Shown: positions 33,881 through 43,070, numbered from the stretch's first letter. The stretch: DNA of 64,000 nt from CAMLIZ01 sp966212505 (GCA_966212505.1 CBIHRS010000004.1:1-64000), one strand, 5' to 3'. Translations and numbers: made by a program. The notes: generated by a model from the sequence alone, not told the origin.

Positions 33881-35176
33881 ATGACCAACCAGCAGTTGTT
33901 CGAACGCGCCCAGGCCTCGATCCCGGGCGGCGTCAACTCTCCTGTGCGCGCCTTCCGCGCCGTCGGCGGCACGCCCCGCTTCATCGCCCGCGCCCAGGGC
34001 GCCTACCTGTGGGACGCCGAAGGCCAGCGCTACATCGACTACATCGGCTCCTGGGGCCCGATGATCCTGGGCCATGGCCACCCGGCCGTGCTCGAGGCGG
34101 TGCACCAGGCGGTGGCCGACGGGCTCAGCTTCGGCGCCCCCACCGAGCGTGAGATCGAGCTGGCCGAAGCCATCATCGCGCAGGTGCCCAGCGTGCAGCA
34201 GGTGCGCCTCGTGAGCTCAGGCACGGAGGCGGCGATGAGCACAATCCGCCTCGCCCGCGGCGTGACCGGCCGCACCAAGCTGATCAAGTTCGAGGGCTGC
34301 TACCACGGCCATGCCGATGCGCTGCTGGTCAAGGCCGGTTCCGGCCTGGCGACCTTCGGCCACCCCACCAGCGCCGGCGTGCCGGCCGACGTGGTGCAGC
34401 ACACGCTGGTGCTCGAGTACAACAACGTCGCCCAGCTCGAGGAGGCCTTTAGCCAGCATGGCCACGAGATCGCGTGCGTGATGGTCGAGCCGATCGCCGG
34501 CAACATGAATTTCGTGCGCGCCAGCCTGCCGTTCGTGCAGCGCATGCGCCAGCTCTGCACCCGCCACGGCGCGCTGCTGGTGTTCGACGAGGTGATGACC
34601 GGCTTCCGCGTCGCACTCGGCGGCGCGCAGAGCGTCTATGCGCGCGCCCTGCCCGGCTTCGCGCCCGACATGACGGTGTTCGGCAAGGTCATCGGCGGCG
34701 GCATGCCGCTGGCGGCCTTCGGCGCCTCGCGCGAGATCATGAGCCACCTGGCACCGCTGGGCGGTGTCTACCAAGCCGGCACGCTGTCGGGCAACCCGGT
34801 GGCCACCGCCTGCGGCCTGGCCACGCTGCGCGAGATCACGAAGCCCGGCTTCTATGAAGCCCTGGCCGCGAAGACCCGCACGCTGACCGAAGGCCTGCTC
34901 GGTGTCGCCCGCGACGCCGGCGTGCCGATGGTGGGCGACCACGAAGGCGGCATGTTCGGCTTCTTCTTCCCGCGCGCCGTCAGCGAAGGCCTGCCGCAGC
35001 ATTACAGCCAGGTAATGGCCACCGACAAGGAGCGCTTCAACCGCTTCTTCCACGGCATGCTCGACCGCGGCGTCTACCTGGCGCCCGCGCTCTACGAGGC
35101 CGGCTTCGTCAGCGCCGCCCACACCGACGAGGACATCGCCGCCACGCTGCAGGCCGCGCAAGACGCGCTGCGCTGA
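33881..35176 (+). CDS. hemL: Glutamate-1-semialdehyde 2,1-aminomutase
   Basis: PLP enzyme producing 5-aminolevulinate for tetrapyrroles by the C5 pathway. 431 residues. Seen: SIPGGVNSPVRAFRAVGGTPRFI, YIDYIGSWGPMILGHGHP, VSSGTEAAMSTIRLARG, FEGCYHGHAD, VMVEPIAGNMN, FDEVMTGFRV, and PLP Lys269 in VFGKVIGGGMPLAAFG, then GGVYQAGTLSGNPVA. Complete and canonical. The product supplies haem for enzymes such as the oxidase at the left end. Confidence 0.97.
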   Translation: MTNQQLFERAQASIPGGVNSPVRAFRAVGGTPRFIARAQGAYLWDAEGQRYIDYIGSWGPMILGHGHPAVLEAVHQAVADGLSFGAPTEREIELAEAIIAQVPSVQQVRLVSSGTEAAMSTIRLARGVTGRTKLIKFEGCYHGHADALLVKAGSGLATFGHPTSAGVPADVVQHTLVLEYNNVAQLEEAFSQHGHEIACVMVEPIAGNMNFVRASLPFVQRMRQLCTRHGALLVFDEVMTGFRVALGGAQSVYARALPGFAPDMTVFGKVIGGGMPLAAFGASREIMSHLAPLGGVYQAGTLSGNPVATACGLATLREITKPGFYEALAAKTRTLTEGLLGVARDAGVPMVGDHEGGMFGFFFPRAVSEGLPQHYSQVMATDKERFNRFFHGMLDRGVYLAPALYEAGFVSAAHTDEDIAATLQAAQDALR

Positions 35177-35193
35177 TCCGTTCCGCTGTTTCC

Positions 35194-36561
35194 ATGCACA
35201 TCCATATCCTCGGCATCTGCGGCACCTTCATGGGTGGCCTGGCCGCGCTCGCGCGCGAAGCCGGCCACCGCGTGACCGGCTGCGACGCCAACGTCTATCC
35301 GCCGATGAGCGACCAGCTGCGTGCGCTCGGCATCGACCTGATCGAAGGCTACGGCGCCGACCAGATGGCGCTGAAGCCCGACCTCTTCGTCATCGGCAAC
35401 GTCGTCACGCGGGGCAATCCGCTGATGGAAGCCATCCTCGAAGACGGTGCGCGCTACACCAGCGGCCCGCAATGGCTGGCCGAGCACGTGCTGCAGGGCC
35501 GCCACGTGCTGGCCGTGGCCGGCACGCACGGCAAGACCACGACCACCTCGATGCTGGCGTGGATCCTGGAGCACGCGGGCTTGAAGCCGGGCTTCCTGGT
35601 CGGGGGCGTGCCGCAGAACTTCGGCGTCTCGGCGCGCCTGGGTGAGCGCAGCAGCACCCGCCCGCCCTTCGTGATCGAGGCCGACGAGTACGACACCGCC
35701 TTCTTCGACAAGCGCAGCAAGTTCGTCCACTACCGGCCGCGCACCGCGATCCTGAACAATCTGGAGTTCGACCACGCCGACATCTTCGCGGACCTGGCGG
35801 CGATCGAAACCCAGTTCCACCATCTCGTGCGCACGATGCCGGCCAGCGCCCGCCTCGTGGTCAATGCCCGCGAAGAGGCGCTGCAGCGCGTGCTCGAGCG
35901 CGGCTGCTGGAGCGAAGTACTGCGCTTCGGCGCCCGCAAGGAAGAGCCGGGCACACTGCGCGCCCGTGGCGAGCCGCATGCCTTCGACGTGCTGCGCGGC
36001 AGCCTGAAGATCGCCCGCGTCGAATGGCAGCTGCTGGGCGAGCACAACCAGCTCAACGCGCTGGCCGCGATCGGCGCGGCCGAGCACCTGGGCGTGAATC
36101 CGGAGACGGCCGCGGAAGCACTGGCCACCTTCGAAAACGTGCGCCGCCGGCTCGAGCTGCGCGGCGAGGCGGGCGGCGTGAAGGTCTACGACGACTTCGC
36201 CCACCATCCCACCGCGATCCGCACCACGGTCAACGGCCTGCGCCGCAAGGTCGGGCTGGAGCGCATCCTCGCCGTGTTCGAGCCGCGCTCCAACACGATG
36301 AAGCTCGGCACGATGAAGGCCCAGCTGCCGTGGGCATTGGAAGAGGCCGATCTGTCGTTCTGCCATTCCGGCGGCCTCAGCTGGGATGCACGCGAAGTGC
36401 TGGCACCGATGGGCGAGCAGGCCATGGTCTGCGACAGCATCGACAAGCTTGTGGCCGCGGTGGTCCGGGCCGCCAAGCCCGGCGACCATGTGCTGTGCAT
36501 GAGCAACGGCGGCTTCGGCGGCGTGCACGGCAAGCTGCTCGAGGCGCTGGCTAAACGATGA
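35194..36561 (+). CDS. mpl: UDP-N-acetylmuramate:L-Ala-gamma-D-Glu-meso-DAP ligase
   Basis: Recycles murein tripeptide by joining it to UDP-MurNAc in the cytosol. 455 residues. Seen: HIHILGICGTFMGGLAALAREAGH, the ATP loop GTHGKTTTTSMLAWILEHAGL, FVIEADEYDTAFFDKRSKFVHY, LNNLEFDHADIF, GEHNQLNALAAI and the terminal domain VYDDFAHHPTAI. Mpl rather than MurC by the FDKRSKFVHYRPRT stretch and the start. Part of a cell-wall theme with ampD and mtgA. Overlaps the next gene by 4 nt (ATGA). Confidence 0.96.
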   Translation: MHIHILGICGTFMGGLAALAREAGHRVTGCDANVYPPMSDQLRALGIDLIEGYGADQMALKPDLFVIGNVVTRGNPLMEAILEDGARYTSGPQWLAEHVLQGRHVLAVAGTHGKTTTTSMLAWILEHAGLKPGFLVGGVPQNFGVSARLGERSSTRPPFVIEADEYDTAFFDKRSKFVHYRPRTAILNNLEFDHADIFADLAAIETQFHHLVRTMPASARLVVNAREEALQRVLERGCWSEVLRFGARKEEPGTLRARGEPHAFDVLRGSLKIARVEWQLLGEHNQLNALAAIGAAEHLGVNPETAAEALATFENVRRRLELRGEAGGVKVYDDFAHHPTAIRTTVNGLRRKVGLERILAVFEPRSNTMKLGTMKAQLPWALEEADLSFCHSGGLSWDAREVLAPMGEQAMVCDSIDKLVAAVVRAAKPGDHVLCMSNGGFGGVHGKLLEALAKR

Positions 36562-37169
36562 GCCAGGCGTCGGCAAGCCGGGGGATCGAGATCTCTCACT
36601 TGTTGTATTTGCACGGCTTCCGCTCGTCGCCGCAGTCGATGAAGGCACGCAAGGTGGCCGCCTGGATGGCGGCGCACCGGCCCGAGGTGCATTGGTGGTG
36701 CCCGCAGTTGCCGCCGTCGCCGCGCGAGACGATGCGGCTGGTGTTCGACGCCATCACCTCCTGGCCACGCGATCGCATGGCGGTGATCGGCAGCTCGCTC
36801 GGCGGCTTCTACGCCACCGTGGTGGCTGAGCGCATCGGCTGCCCCGCCGTGCTGCTCAACCCTGCCGTCGAACCGGCGCGCGACCTCGCCCGCTACATCG
36901 GCGAGCAGACGAGCTGGCACAACCCCGAAGACCGCTTCTTCTTCCGCCCCGAGTTCGTCGACGAGCTGCGCGAGCTGGCGCCTGCCGCAATCACGCAGCC
37001 TGAGCGCTACTTCGCCGTGATCGCCAAGGGCGACGAGCTGCTCGACTGGCACGAGATGGCAGCCCGCTATGCCGGCGCCCGCATCAAGCTGCTCGAAGGC
37101 AGCGACCACGCGCTGTCGGACTTCGACGACCACCTGCCCGACCTGCTGTCGTTCCTGCGCCTCGCGTAA
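36558..37169 (+). CDS. YqiA/YcfP-type alpha/beta-fold esterase
   Basis: 203 residues. Small serine hydrolase: LLYLHGFRSSPQSMKARK, nucleophile elbow IGSSLGGFYATVVAE, oxyanion and dimer region LLNPAVEPARDLARYIGEQTSWHNPEDRFFF, acid Asp in IAKGDELLDWHEM, and the catalytic His in EGSDHALSDFDDHLPDLLSFL. Natural substrate not known. Translationally coupled to mpl by a 4-nt overlap. Confidence 0.9.
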   Translation: MSQASASRGIEISHLLYLHGFRSSPQSMKARKVAAWMAAHRPEVHWWCPQLPPSPRETMRLVFDAITSWPRDRMAVIGSSLGGFYATVVAERIGCPAVLLNPAVEPARDLARYIGEQTSWHNPEDRFFFRPEFVDELRELAPAAITQPERYFAVIAKGDELLDWHEMAARYAGARIKLLEGSDHALSDFDDHLPDLLSFLRLA

Positions 37170-37207
37170 CCTGTTCTTACCAGGCCTTCGGCGACAATCG
37201 CCGCCGT

Positions 37208-39238
37208 ATGTATGCCCTGTTCGATGACGCCGGAAAATTCCTCGCCGGCCGCGTGATGTCCGAAGCCGACAGCTCGATGCAGATCGAGCTCGAGTCGGGC
37301 AAGCGCGTCAAGGTGAAGACCGCCAATGCGCTGCTGCGCTTCGAGAAGCCGCAGCCGGCCGAGCTGATCGCGCAGGCCCAGGCGCAGGCCCAGGAGATCG
37401 ACCTGGACCTGGCCTGGGAATTCGCCCCCGACACCGAGTTCGGCTTCGCCGATTTCGCGCGCGACTACTTCGATGCCAGCGCCGGCCCGGTGCAGCAAGC
37501 GGCCGCCCTCTTCCGCCTGTTCGAAGCGCCGCACTACTTCCGCCGTATGGGCAAGGGCCAGTTCAAGAAGGCGCCCGAAGAGCAGGTCAAGGCCGCGCTG
37601 CTCGGCATCGAGCGCAAAAAGCAGCAGGCCGCGCAGGTGCAGGCTTGGGCCGACGAGTTGGTGGCCGGCCAGTGCCCGGCGCCGATCCGCGAGCAGCTCT
37701 ACAAGATCCTCTTCAAGCCCGACAAGAACGGCCCCGAGTACAAGGCCGTGGTCGAGGCGGCCAAGCGGGCGCAGCGGGCGCCGCTCGACCTGCTGAAGGA
37801 CGCCGGCGCGATCACCAGCGCCTACCAGTTCCACTGGCAGCGCTTCCTGTTCGAGCACTTCCCCAAGGGCACCGGCTTCCCGCCACTGCAGGCGCCGGCG
37901 ATCAAGGAAGACCTGCCGCTCGCGCCGGTGCAGGCCTTCTCGATCGACGACTCGGCCACCACCGAGATCGACGATGCGCTGTCGGTGCAGGGCCTGGGCA
38001 GCGGCACCGTGGTGTTCGGGGTGCACATCGCCGCGCCAGGCCTCGCGTTGCAGCCCGATGCGCCGGTCGACAAGGTCGCGCGCGACCGCCTGTCCACCGT
38101 GTACATGCCGGGTTGGAAGATCACGATGCTGCCCGACGAGGTGGTGCAGGCCTACACGCTGACCGAGGGCCGCGACTGCCCTGCGGTGAGCCTGTACGTC
38201 ACGCTCGACGAGCATTCGCTCGAGGTCAAGGGCAGCGAGACCAGGCTCGAGCGCGTGCCGATCGCCGCCAACCTGCGCCACGACCAGCTCGACAGCGTGA
38301 TCACCGCCGACACGCTCACCGGCGCCGCCGAGGCCAACTACGCCTTCGCGAAAGAACTGGCCTTCGCCTACCGCCTCGCGCACCACCTGAAGGCGCTGCG
38401 CGAGATCGCGCGCGGCAAACCCGAGACCTTCAACCGGCCCGACTACACCTTCCGCCTCGAAGGCAACACCGGCGAGCCCGACGGCAGCGAGACGGTGCAG
38501 ATCGGCACCCGCAAGCGCGGTGCGCCGCTCGACCTGATCGTGGCCGAGGCGATGATCCTCGCCAACAGCACCTGGGGTGGCTGGCTGGCCGAGTGCAACG
38601 TGCCCGGCATCTACCGCAGCCAAGCCAGCCTGGCGCCCGGCGTGAAGGTGCGCATGGGCACGAAGGCGCTACCGCATGCCGGCATGGGCGTGCCGCAATA
38701 CACCTGGGCCACGTCGCCGCTGCGGCGCTACGTCGACCTGGTGAACCAGTGGCAGATCATCGCCTGCGCCCGCCATGGCCGCACGGCCGCGCTGGCCGCG
38801 CCGTTCAAGCCCAAGGATGCCGCGCTGTTCTCGATCATCTCCAGCTTCGATGCGGCCTACAGCGCCTACAACGACTTCCAGTCGGGCCTCGAACGCTACT
38901 GGACGCTGCGCTACCTGGAGCAGCAGGGCATCACGGAGCTCGATGCCGCGGTGATGAAGGAAGGCCTGGTGCGCGCCGAGACGCTGCCGCTGGTGTTCCG
39001 TGCGCTGGGCACCGAAAGCCTGGCCCGCGGCGAGCGCGTGCGGGTGCGCATCACCGGACTGGACCTGCTAACGCTGGATGTGCACGCCAACCTGCTGGTG
39101 CGCCTGGGCGAGGCCGAGGCCGCCGCCGCAGAGACGGAAACCGAAGAGGACGAGGACACGCCGCAAGGCCCGCTGGCCATCGCGATCGACCTCTCCGACG
39201 CCGGCGAAGGCGCGGAGGCGCCGGCCGCCTCGAGCTGA
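37208..39238 (+). CDS. RNase II/RNB-family exoribonuclease
   Basis: 676-residue 3'-5' exoribonuclease of the RNB superfamily. The catalytic region is present with clustered Asp residues (AFSIDDSATTEIDDALSVQG), followed by VVFGVHIAAPGLALQPD, VYMPGWKITMLPDEVV, LIVAEAMILANSTWGGWL, and the RNB end motif YTWATSPLRRYVDLVNQWQI. An S1-like beta segment follows near residue 620 (RGERVRVRITGLDLLTLDVHANLLVRLG), then an acidic tail. The N-terminal cold-shock domains of RNase R are absent or reduced, so it is RNase II-like. ATG 37208 has no Shine-Dalgarno sequence; GACAAT lies 9 nt upstream. Confidence 0.9.
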   Translation: MYALFDDAGKFLAGRVMSEADSSMQIELESGKRVKVKTANALLRFEKPQPAELIAQAQAQAQEIDLDLAWEFAPDTEFGFADFARDYFDASAGPVQQAAALFRLFEAPHYFRRMGKGQFKKAPEEQVKAALLGIERKKQQAAQVQAWADELVAGQCPAPIREQLYKILFKPDKNGPEYKAVVEAAKRAQRAPLDLLKDAGAITSAYQFHWQRFLFEHFPKGTGFPPLQAPAIKEDLPLAPVQAFSIDDSATTEIDDALSVQGLGSGTVVFGVHIAAPGLALQPDAPVDKVARDRLSTVYMPGWKITMLPDEVVQAYTLTEGRDCPAVSLYVTLDEHSLEVKGSETRLERVPIAANLRHDQLDSVITADTLTGAAEANYAFAKELAFAYRLAHHLKALREIARGKPETFNRPDYTFRLEGNTGEPDGSETVQIGTRKRGAPLDLIVAEAMILANSTWGGWLAECNVPGIYRSQASLAPGVKVRMGTKALPHAGMGVPQYTWATSPLRRYVDLVNQWQIIACARHGRTAALAAPFKPKDAALFSIISSFDAAYSAYNDFQSGLERYWTLRYLEQQGITELDAAVMKEGLVRAETLPLVFRALGTESLARGERVRVRITGLDLLTLDVHANLLVRLGEAEAAAAETETEEDEDTPQGPLAIAIDLSDAGEGAEAPAASS

Positions 39239-39254
39239 CGAACACCACCATTTC

Positions 39255-40109
39255 ATGCGCCAACTGTCGCCACTGCACATCGCCCTCGGGGCGTCGATCG
39301 CGGTCCATGCGGGCCTGTTGTCGTTGCGGCTCGCGAACCCCGAAGCCTTCGAGCGCGCGTTCAAGGACACGCCGCTGGAGGTCATCCTCGTCAATGCCCG
39401 CTCGTCCGAGAAGCCGACGCAGGCGCAGGCCGTCGCGCAGGCCCAGCTGGCCGGTGGCGGCGAGGCCGAGAAGGGCCGCGCCACCTCGCCGCTGCCCGCC
39501 TCGGCGCTGGTCGAGCTGGGCGAGAGCAGCGAGGAGTCGCACCGCCAGATCGAAGACCTGCAGGAGCAGCAGCAGCAGTTGCTCGCGCAGATCCGCCGCG
39601 ACATCGCGCTGCTGCCGCCGCCCGACCCGCGGCGCGACCCCGGCAACCCGAAGGAGCGCGAGCAGGAAGAGCGGCGCCGCCAGCTGCTGAAGCTGCTGGC
39701 CGAGATCGAGAAGCGCATCAACGAAGAGAACGCCCGGCCGAAGAAGCGCTACATCAGCCCCGCCACGCGCGAGGAGGTGTATGCCATGTACTACGACAGC
39801 CTGCGCCGCAAGATCGAGGAGCGCGGCACGCGCGACTTCCCCGAGTACCAGGGCCACAAGCTCTACGGCGAGCTGACGATGAACGTGACCATCGACGCCC
39901 GCGGCCATGTGGTCGACGCCGAGGTGGTGCGGCCTTCGAAGTCGAAGCAGCTCGACAAGCGCGCCATCGCGATCGTCCGTGCGGCGTCGCCCTTCGGCAA
40001 CTTCACGCCGGCGATGCACAAGCAGGCCGACCAGATCGTGATCACCTCGCGCTTCCGCTTCACGCGCGAGGACGGCCTGGAAACCACGCTGAGCGCGCCC
40101 TCTCCCTGA
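39255..40109 (+). CDS. TonB-like energy transducer protein
   Basis: 284 residues from ATG 39255. An N-terminal membrane helix (LHIALGASIAVHAGLLSL), a charged, Gln-rich coiled coil from about 90 to 160 (SHRQIEDLQEQQQQLLAQI and EREQEERRRQLLKLLAEIEKR), and a TonB-type C-terminal domain (DSLRRKIEERGTRDFPEYQGHKLYGELTMNVTIDARGHVVDAEVV and SPFGNFTPAM). No ExbB/ExbD gene is nearby. Whether it drives outer-membrane transport is not shown; the coiled coil in place of a Pro-rich spacer is distinctive. aroE follows after 13 nt. Confidence 0.85.
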   Translation: MRQLSPLHIALGASIAVHAGLLSLRLANPEAFERAFKDTPLEVILVNARSSEKPTQAQAVAQAQLAGGGEAEKGRATSPLPASALVELGESSEESHRQIEDLQEQQQQLLAQIRRDIALLPPPDPRRDPGNPKEREQEERRRQLLKLLAEIEKRINEENARPKKRYISPATREEVYAMYYDSLRRKIEERGTRDFPEYQGHKLYGELTMNVTIDARGHVVDAEVVRPSKSKQLDKRAIAIVRAASPFGNFTPAMHKQADQIVITSRFRFTREDGLETTLSAPSP

Positions 40110-40122
40110 TCCCCGACAGACC

Positions 40123-40968
40123 ATGACCACCCGCGATGTCTATGCCGTGCTCGGCAACCCGGTCGAGCACAGCCAGTCGCCCTTCATCCATGCGCTGTTC
40201 GCGCAGTCCACCGGCGAACCGGTGGACTACGGCCGGCTGCTGTGCCCGCTCGACGGCTTCGAGCGCAGCGTGCGCGAGTTCGCCGCCTCGGGTGCGCGCG
40301 GCTGCAACGTCACCGTGCCGTTCAAGTTCGAAGCCTGGTCGCTCGCCGCACGCCGCAGCGAGCGGGCCACGCTGGCGCAGGCGGCGAACACGCTGCGCTT
40401 CGATGCCGACGGCTGGTTTGCCGACAACACCGACGGTGTGGGCCTGATGCGCGACATCGAGCGCAATGCCGGCGTGCCGCTGGCCGGCCAGCGCGTGCTG
40501 CTGATCGGCGCCGGCGGCGCGGCGGCCGGCGTGCTGGGCCCGCTGCTGCAGGCGCAGCCGGCCGAGGTGACGGTCGCCAATCGCACACGCGACAAGGCCG
40601 AGGCACTGGTCGCGCAGCATGCGCAGCTTGCCGCCGGGCAACGCGTGACGCTGCGGGCCTCGGGCCTGGACGATTGCGGCGAGCGCTATGGCATCGTGCT
40701 CAACAGCAGCGCCAGCAGCCTGCAGGGCGCTGGCGTGCCGGTGCCGGATGCCGTGCTGGCTGAAGGCGCGCTCGCGGTCGACCTGATGTACGGCCCGGCC
40801 GCCCAGGTCTTTCTCGACTGGGCCGCGGCGCACGGAGCGGTGGGCCGGGACGGGCTGGGGATGCTGGTCGAGCAGGCCGCCGAAGCCTTCCACGTGTGGC
40901 GCGGCGTGCGGCCCGACACCGACCCGGTGCTGCAGGCGCTGCGCGACAAGCTGGTCGTCAAGCGATGA
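40123..40968 (+). CDS. aroE: Shikimate dehydrogenase
   Basis: NADPH-dependent step of the shikimate pathway. 281 residues. Seen: VLGNPVEHSQSPFIHALFAQ, ARGCNVTVPFKFEAW with the catalytic Lys, NTLRFDADGWFADNTDGVGLMRDIE with the catalytic Asp, the Rossmann loop LLIGAGGAAAGVL, VANRTRDKAEAL and GLGMLVEQAAEAFHVWRGVRP. Complete. It overlaps mtgA by 4 nt. A second aromatic gene, aroQ, lies 2.1 kb downstream. Confidence 0.97.
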   Translation: MTTRDVYAVLGNPVEHSQSPFIHALFAQSTGEPVDYGRLLCPLDGFERSVREFAASGARGCNVTVPFKFEAWSLAARRSERATLAQAANTLRFDADGWFADNTDGVGLMRDIERNAGVPLAGQRVLLIGAGGAAAGVLGPLLQAQPAEVTVANRTRDKAEALVAQHAQLAAGQRVTLRASGLDDCGERYGIVLNSSASSLQGAGVPVPDAVLAEGALAVDLMYGPAAQVFLDWAAAHGAVGRDGLGMLVEQAAEAFHVWRGVRPDTDPVLQALRDKLVVKR

Positions 40969-41756
40969 AACGCCTGTGGAGCCAGGCGGCGCGGCTCGTC
41001 GCGCTGACCCTCGTCTGCGGACTGGCGCTGCAGCTGTATTTCCTCGGCCGCGTGGCGCTGATGACGGTGGTCGATCCGCAGTCGACCAGCTTCCAGCGCA
41101 GCGAGGCCTGGCGGCTGTTGACCGAGCAGCACCGCGTGCTGTGGAGCCAGCAGTGGGTCAACTACCCGCACATCTCCGAGCAGCTCAAGCGCGCGGTGAT
41201 CGCCAGCGAGGATGCGGGTTTCACCGACCACAGCGGCGTGGAGTGGGATGCGATCGAGAAGGCCTGGGAGAAGAACCAGCGCGCCGAAGCCCAGATCGAG
41301 AAGCTCAACAAGCAGCAACAGCAGCGCCAGCAGCATGCCGCCGCCAAGGGCGCGCCGCCCAAGGCCGGGAAGCCGCCGGCGGTGGCCCGCATCGTCGGCG
41401 GCTCCACGATCACGCAGCAGCTGGCGAAGAACCTGTTCCTCGGCGGCGAGCGCAGCCTGCTGCGCAAGGGGCAGGAGTTCCTGATCACCTTCATGCTCGA
41501 GGGCCTGCTCTCGAAGCAGCGCATCCTCGAGATCTACCTCAACAACGTGGAGTGGGGCGAAGGCATCTTCGGCGCGCAGGCCGCGTCGCGGCACTACTTC
41601 CACGTCGATGCCGCCCAGCTCGGCGCCAGCCAGGCTGCTCGGCTCGCGGTGATGCTGCCGGCGCCCAAGCGCTTCGAGAAGCGGCCCGGCTCCGCCTATG
41701 TGGCGGGCCGCGCCGGCACGATCGTCGCCCGCATGGGGGCGGTCGACCTGCCCTGA
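40965..41756 (+). CDS. mtgA: Monofunctional peptidoglycan glycosyltransferase with a Gln-rich insertion
   Basis: Polymerises lipid II into glycan strands at the periplasmic face. 263 residues: a membrane helix (LVALTLVCGLALQLYFLGR), then GT51 motifs ASEDAGFTDHSGVEWDAI with the catalytic Glu, GGSTITQQLAKNLFL, RKGQEFLITFMLE and IYLNNVEWGEGIFGAQAASRHYF. Between the first two motifs sits an insertion of about 33 residues rich in Gln, Lys and Ala (KLNKQQQQRQQHAAAKG) relative to E. coli MtgA. Start ATG 40965 overlaps the aroE stop. Confidence 0.95.
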   Translation: MKRLWSQAARLVALTLVCGLALQLYFLGRVALMTVVDPQSTSFQRSEAWRLLTEQHRVLWSQQWVNYPHISEQLKRAVIASEDAGFTDHSGVEWDAIEKAWEKNQRAEAQIEKLNKQQQQRQQHAAAKGAPPKAGKPPAVARIVGGSTITQQLAKNLFLGGERSLLRKGQEFLITFMLEGLLSKQRILEIYLNNVEWGEGIFGAQAASRHYFHVDAAQLGASQAARLAVMLPAPKRFEKRPGSAYVAGRAGTIVARMGAVDLP

Positions 41757-41782
41757 GCGCGGTGCGGCCATCCGCCTCTTCC

Positions 41783-41788
41783 TAGAAT
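41783..41788 (+). promoter_or_regulatory. -10-like TAGAAT six bases before a start codon
   Basis: TAGAAT lies 6 nt before ATG 41795 in a short gap after mtgA. If functional, the RNA would begin at the ATG. No good -35 hexamer is seen at the right distance, and the gene has no Shine-Dalgarno sequence. Confidence 0.35.
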
Positions 41789-41794
41789 CCCACC

Positions 41795-42400
41795 ATGTCA
41801 CCGACCCTGACTGAAGAGCTGGCCAGCGCCGCCGCCCGGCTGGTGGTGGAAGAGGGCATGGAATACGGCCCTGCCAAGCGCAAGGCCGCGCGCGTGCTCG
41901 GCCGGCACAGCGTGCGCCCGGCCGAGCTGCCGAGCAACGACTTGATCGAGGAAGAGGTCCGGGCCTACCTCGCCCTCTTCTGCGCCGACACGCAGCCGCA
42001 GGAACTGGCCGCGCTGCGCCGCCTCGCGCTGCGCTGGATGGAACGCCTCGCGCCCTACCGCCCGCACCTCACCGGCGCCGTGTGGCGCGGCACGGCCACG
42101 CGGCTCTCCAGCATCCACCTCGACCTGTTCTGCGACGACTCGAAGGAAGCGGAGATCGGCCTGATCAACGAGGGCGTGCCGTACGAGGTGGAAAGCCAGT
42201 CGCGCAGCGGCGGCGGCGAACCGATGGACGTGCTGTGCCTCTCGGCGCCCTGCCCGGAACTGCAGGAGCACGTGACGCTGTACCTGCATGTGCGCGACCA
42301 CGACGAGCTACGCGGCGCACTGAAGCCCGACGCGGGCGGACGCACGCTGCGCGGCGACACCGCCGGGCTTCGGCGCCTGCTCGAAGAGGCCTCCGAATGA
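41795..42400 (+). CDS. Conserved hypothetical protein, unrecognised family
   Basis: 201 residues; function not recognised. The start SPTLTEELASAAARLVVEEGMEYGPAKRKAARVLG looks like a helical DNA- or nucleotide-handling segment also found at the N-terminus of similar Burkholderiales proteins. The middle WMERLAPYRPHLTGAVWRGTATRLSSIHLDLFCDDSKEAEIGLINEGVPYEV has a nucleotidyltransferase-like look (Asp-x-Phe-x-Asp-Asp), which is only a guess. No signal peptide or membrane helix. It overlaps the next gene by 4 nt (ATGA), so the two are probably coupled; an -10-like hexamer lies just upstream. Confidence 0.8.
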   Translation: MSPTLTEELASAAARLVVEEGMEYGPAKRKAARVLGRHSVRPAELPSNDLIEEEVRAYLALFCADTQPQELAALRRLALRWMERLAPYRPHLTGAVWRGTATRLSSIHLDLFCDDSKEAEIGLINEGVPYEVESQSRSGGGEPMDVLCLSAPCPELQEHVTLYLHVRDHDELRGALKPDAGGRTLRGDTAGLRRLLEEASE

Positions 42401-42900
42401 ACCGCCGGCTGATGCTCGGCACCGCGGGCGTGCTGGCCGCGGCGGCCGGGGCGGGCCTTGCCTGGTGGCGGCTGCGGCCTTCACCGGACAACCCGCTGTG
42501 GCAGCTGGGCTTCCCCTCGCCGGCCGGTGGCACCGTGACGATGGCGAGCCTGCGCGGCAAGCCGCTGGTGCTCAACTTCTGGGCCACCTGGTGTGCGCCC
42601 TGCGTCAAGGAGCTGCCGCAGTTCGAGCGCTTCCACAAGGAATATGAAGCGCGGGGTTGGCAGGTCGTCGGCCTGGCGATCGACAATGCCGACGCCGTCC
42701 GCCAGTTCCTGAGCCGCACGCCCGTCAGCTATCCTGTCGGACTCGCCGGCATGGAAGGCTCCGACCTGATGATCGCGCTCGGCAACCCCAGCGGCGTGCT
42801 GCCGTTCACGGTGGTGTTCGGGGCCGATGGCCAGCCGGCGCAGAAGCGCCTGGGCGAAACCAGGTACGAAGAGCTGCTGCAATGGGCTCAACAGCGCTGA
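42397..42900 (+). CDS. TlpA/ResA-like membrane-anchored thioredoxin
   Basis: 167 residues. N-terminal anchor (RLMLGTAGVLAAAAGAGLAW) followed by a periplasmic thioredoxin fold: GTVTMASLRGKPLVLNFWATWCAPCVKELPQFERF with the CAPC active site, GLAIDNADAVRQFL, and the cis-Pro region GVLPFTVVFGADG. Members of the family reduce disulfides in c-type cytochromes or other periplasmic proteins; target here unknown. Coupled to the preceding hypothetical gene. About 170 nt of non-coding DNA follows before aroQ. Confidence 0.92.
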   Translation: MNRRLMLGTAGVLAAAAGAGLAWWRLRPSPDNPLWQLGFPSPAGGTVTMASLRGKPLVLNFWATWCAPCVKELPQFERFHKEYEARGWQVVGLAIDNADAVRQFLSRTPVSYPVGLAGMEGSDLMIALGNPSGVLPFTVVFGADGQPAQKRLGETRYEELLQWAQQR

Positions 42901-43070
42901 TCCTGCGTTCAGGCATCAACTTCCCGCTTCTCACCGCTTCTTGACCGTCCACATCCCTAACGCGAATTAATTTCGTGTCAAGTTGCTGGCAACCGGTCGC
43001 AAAAGGCGTAAAGTCCGGGCTTCCGTAAAGTTGGAGCGTCGCCCTGCGTGGCTCGCCCGAACGCCTTTCG

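Noticed and set aside
42901..43070. Riboswitch or leader peptide upstream of aroQ
   Set aside because: Only a 5-bp dyad and a weak -10 are seen; no aptamer-like structure or leader frame rich in aromatic codons.
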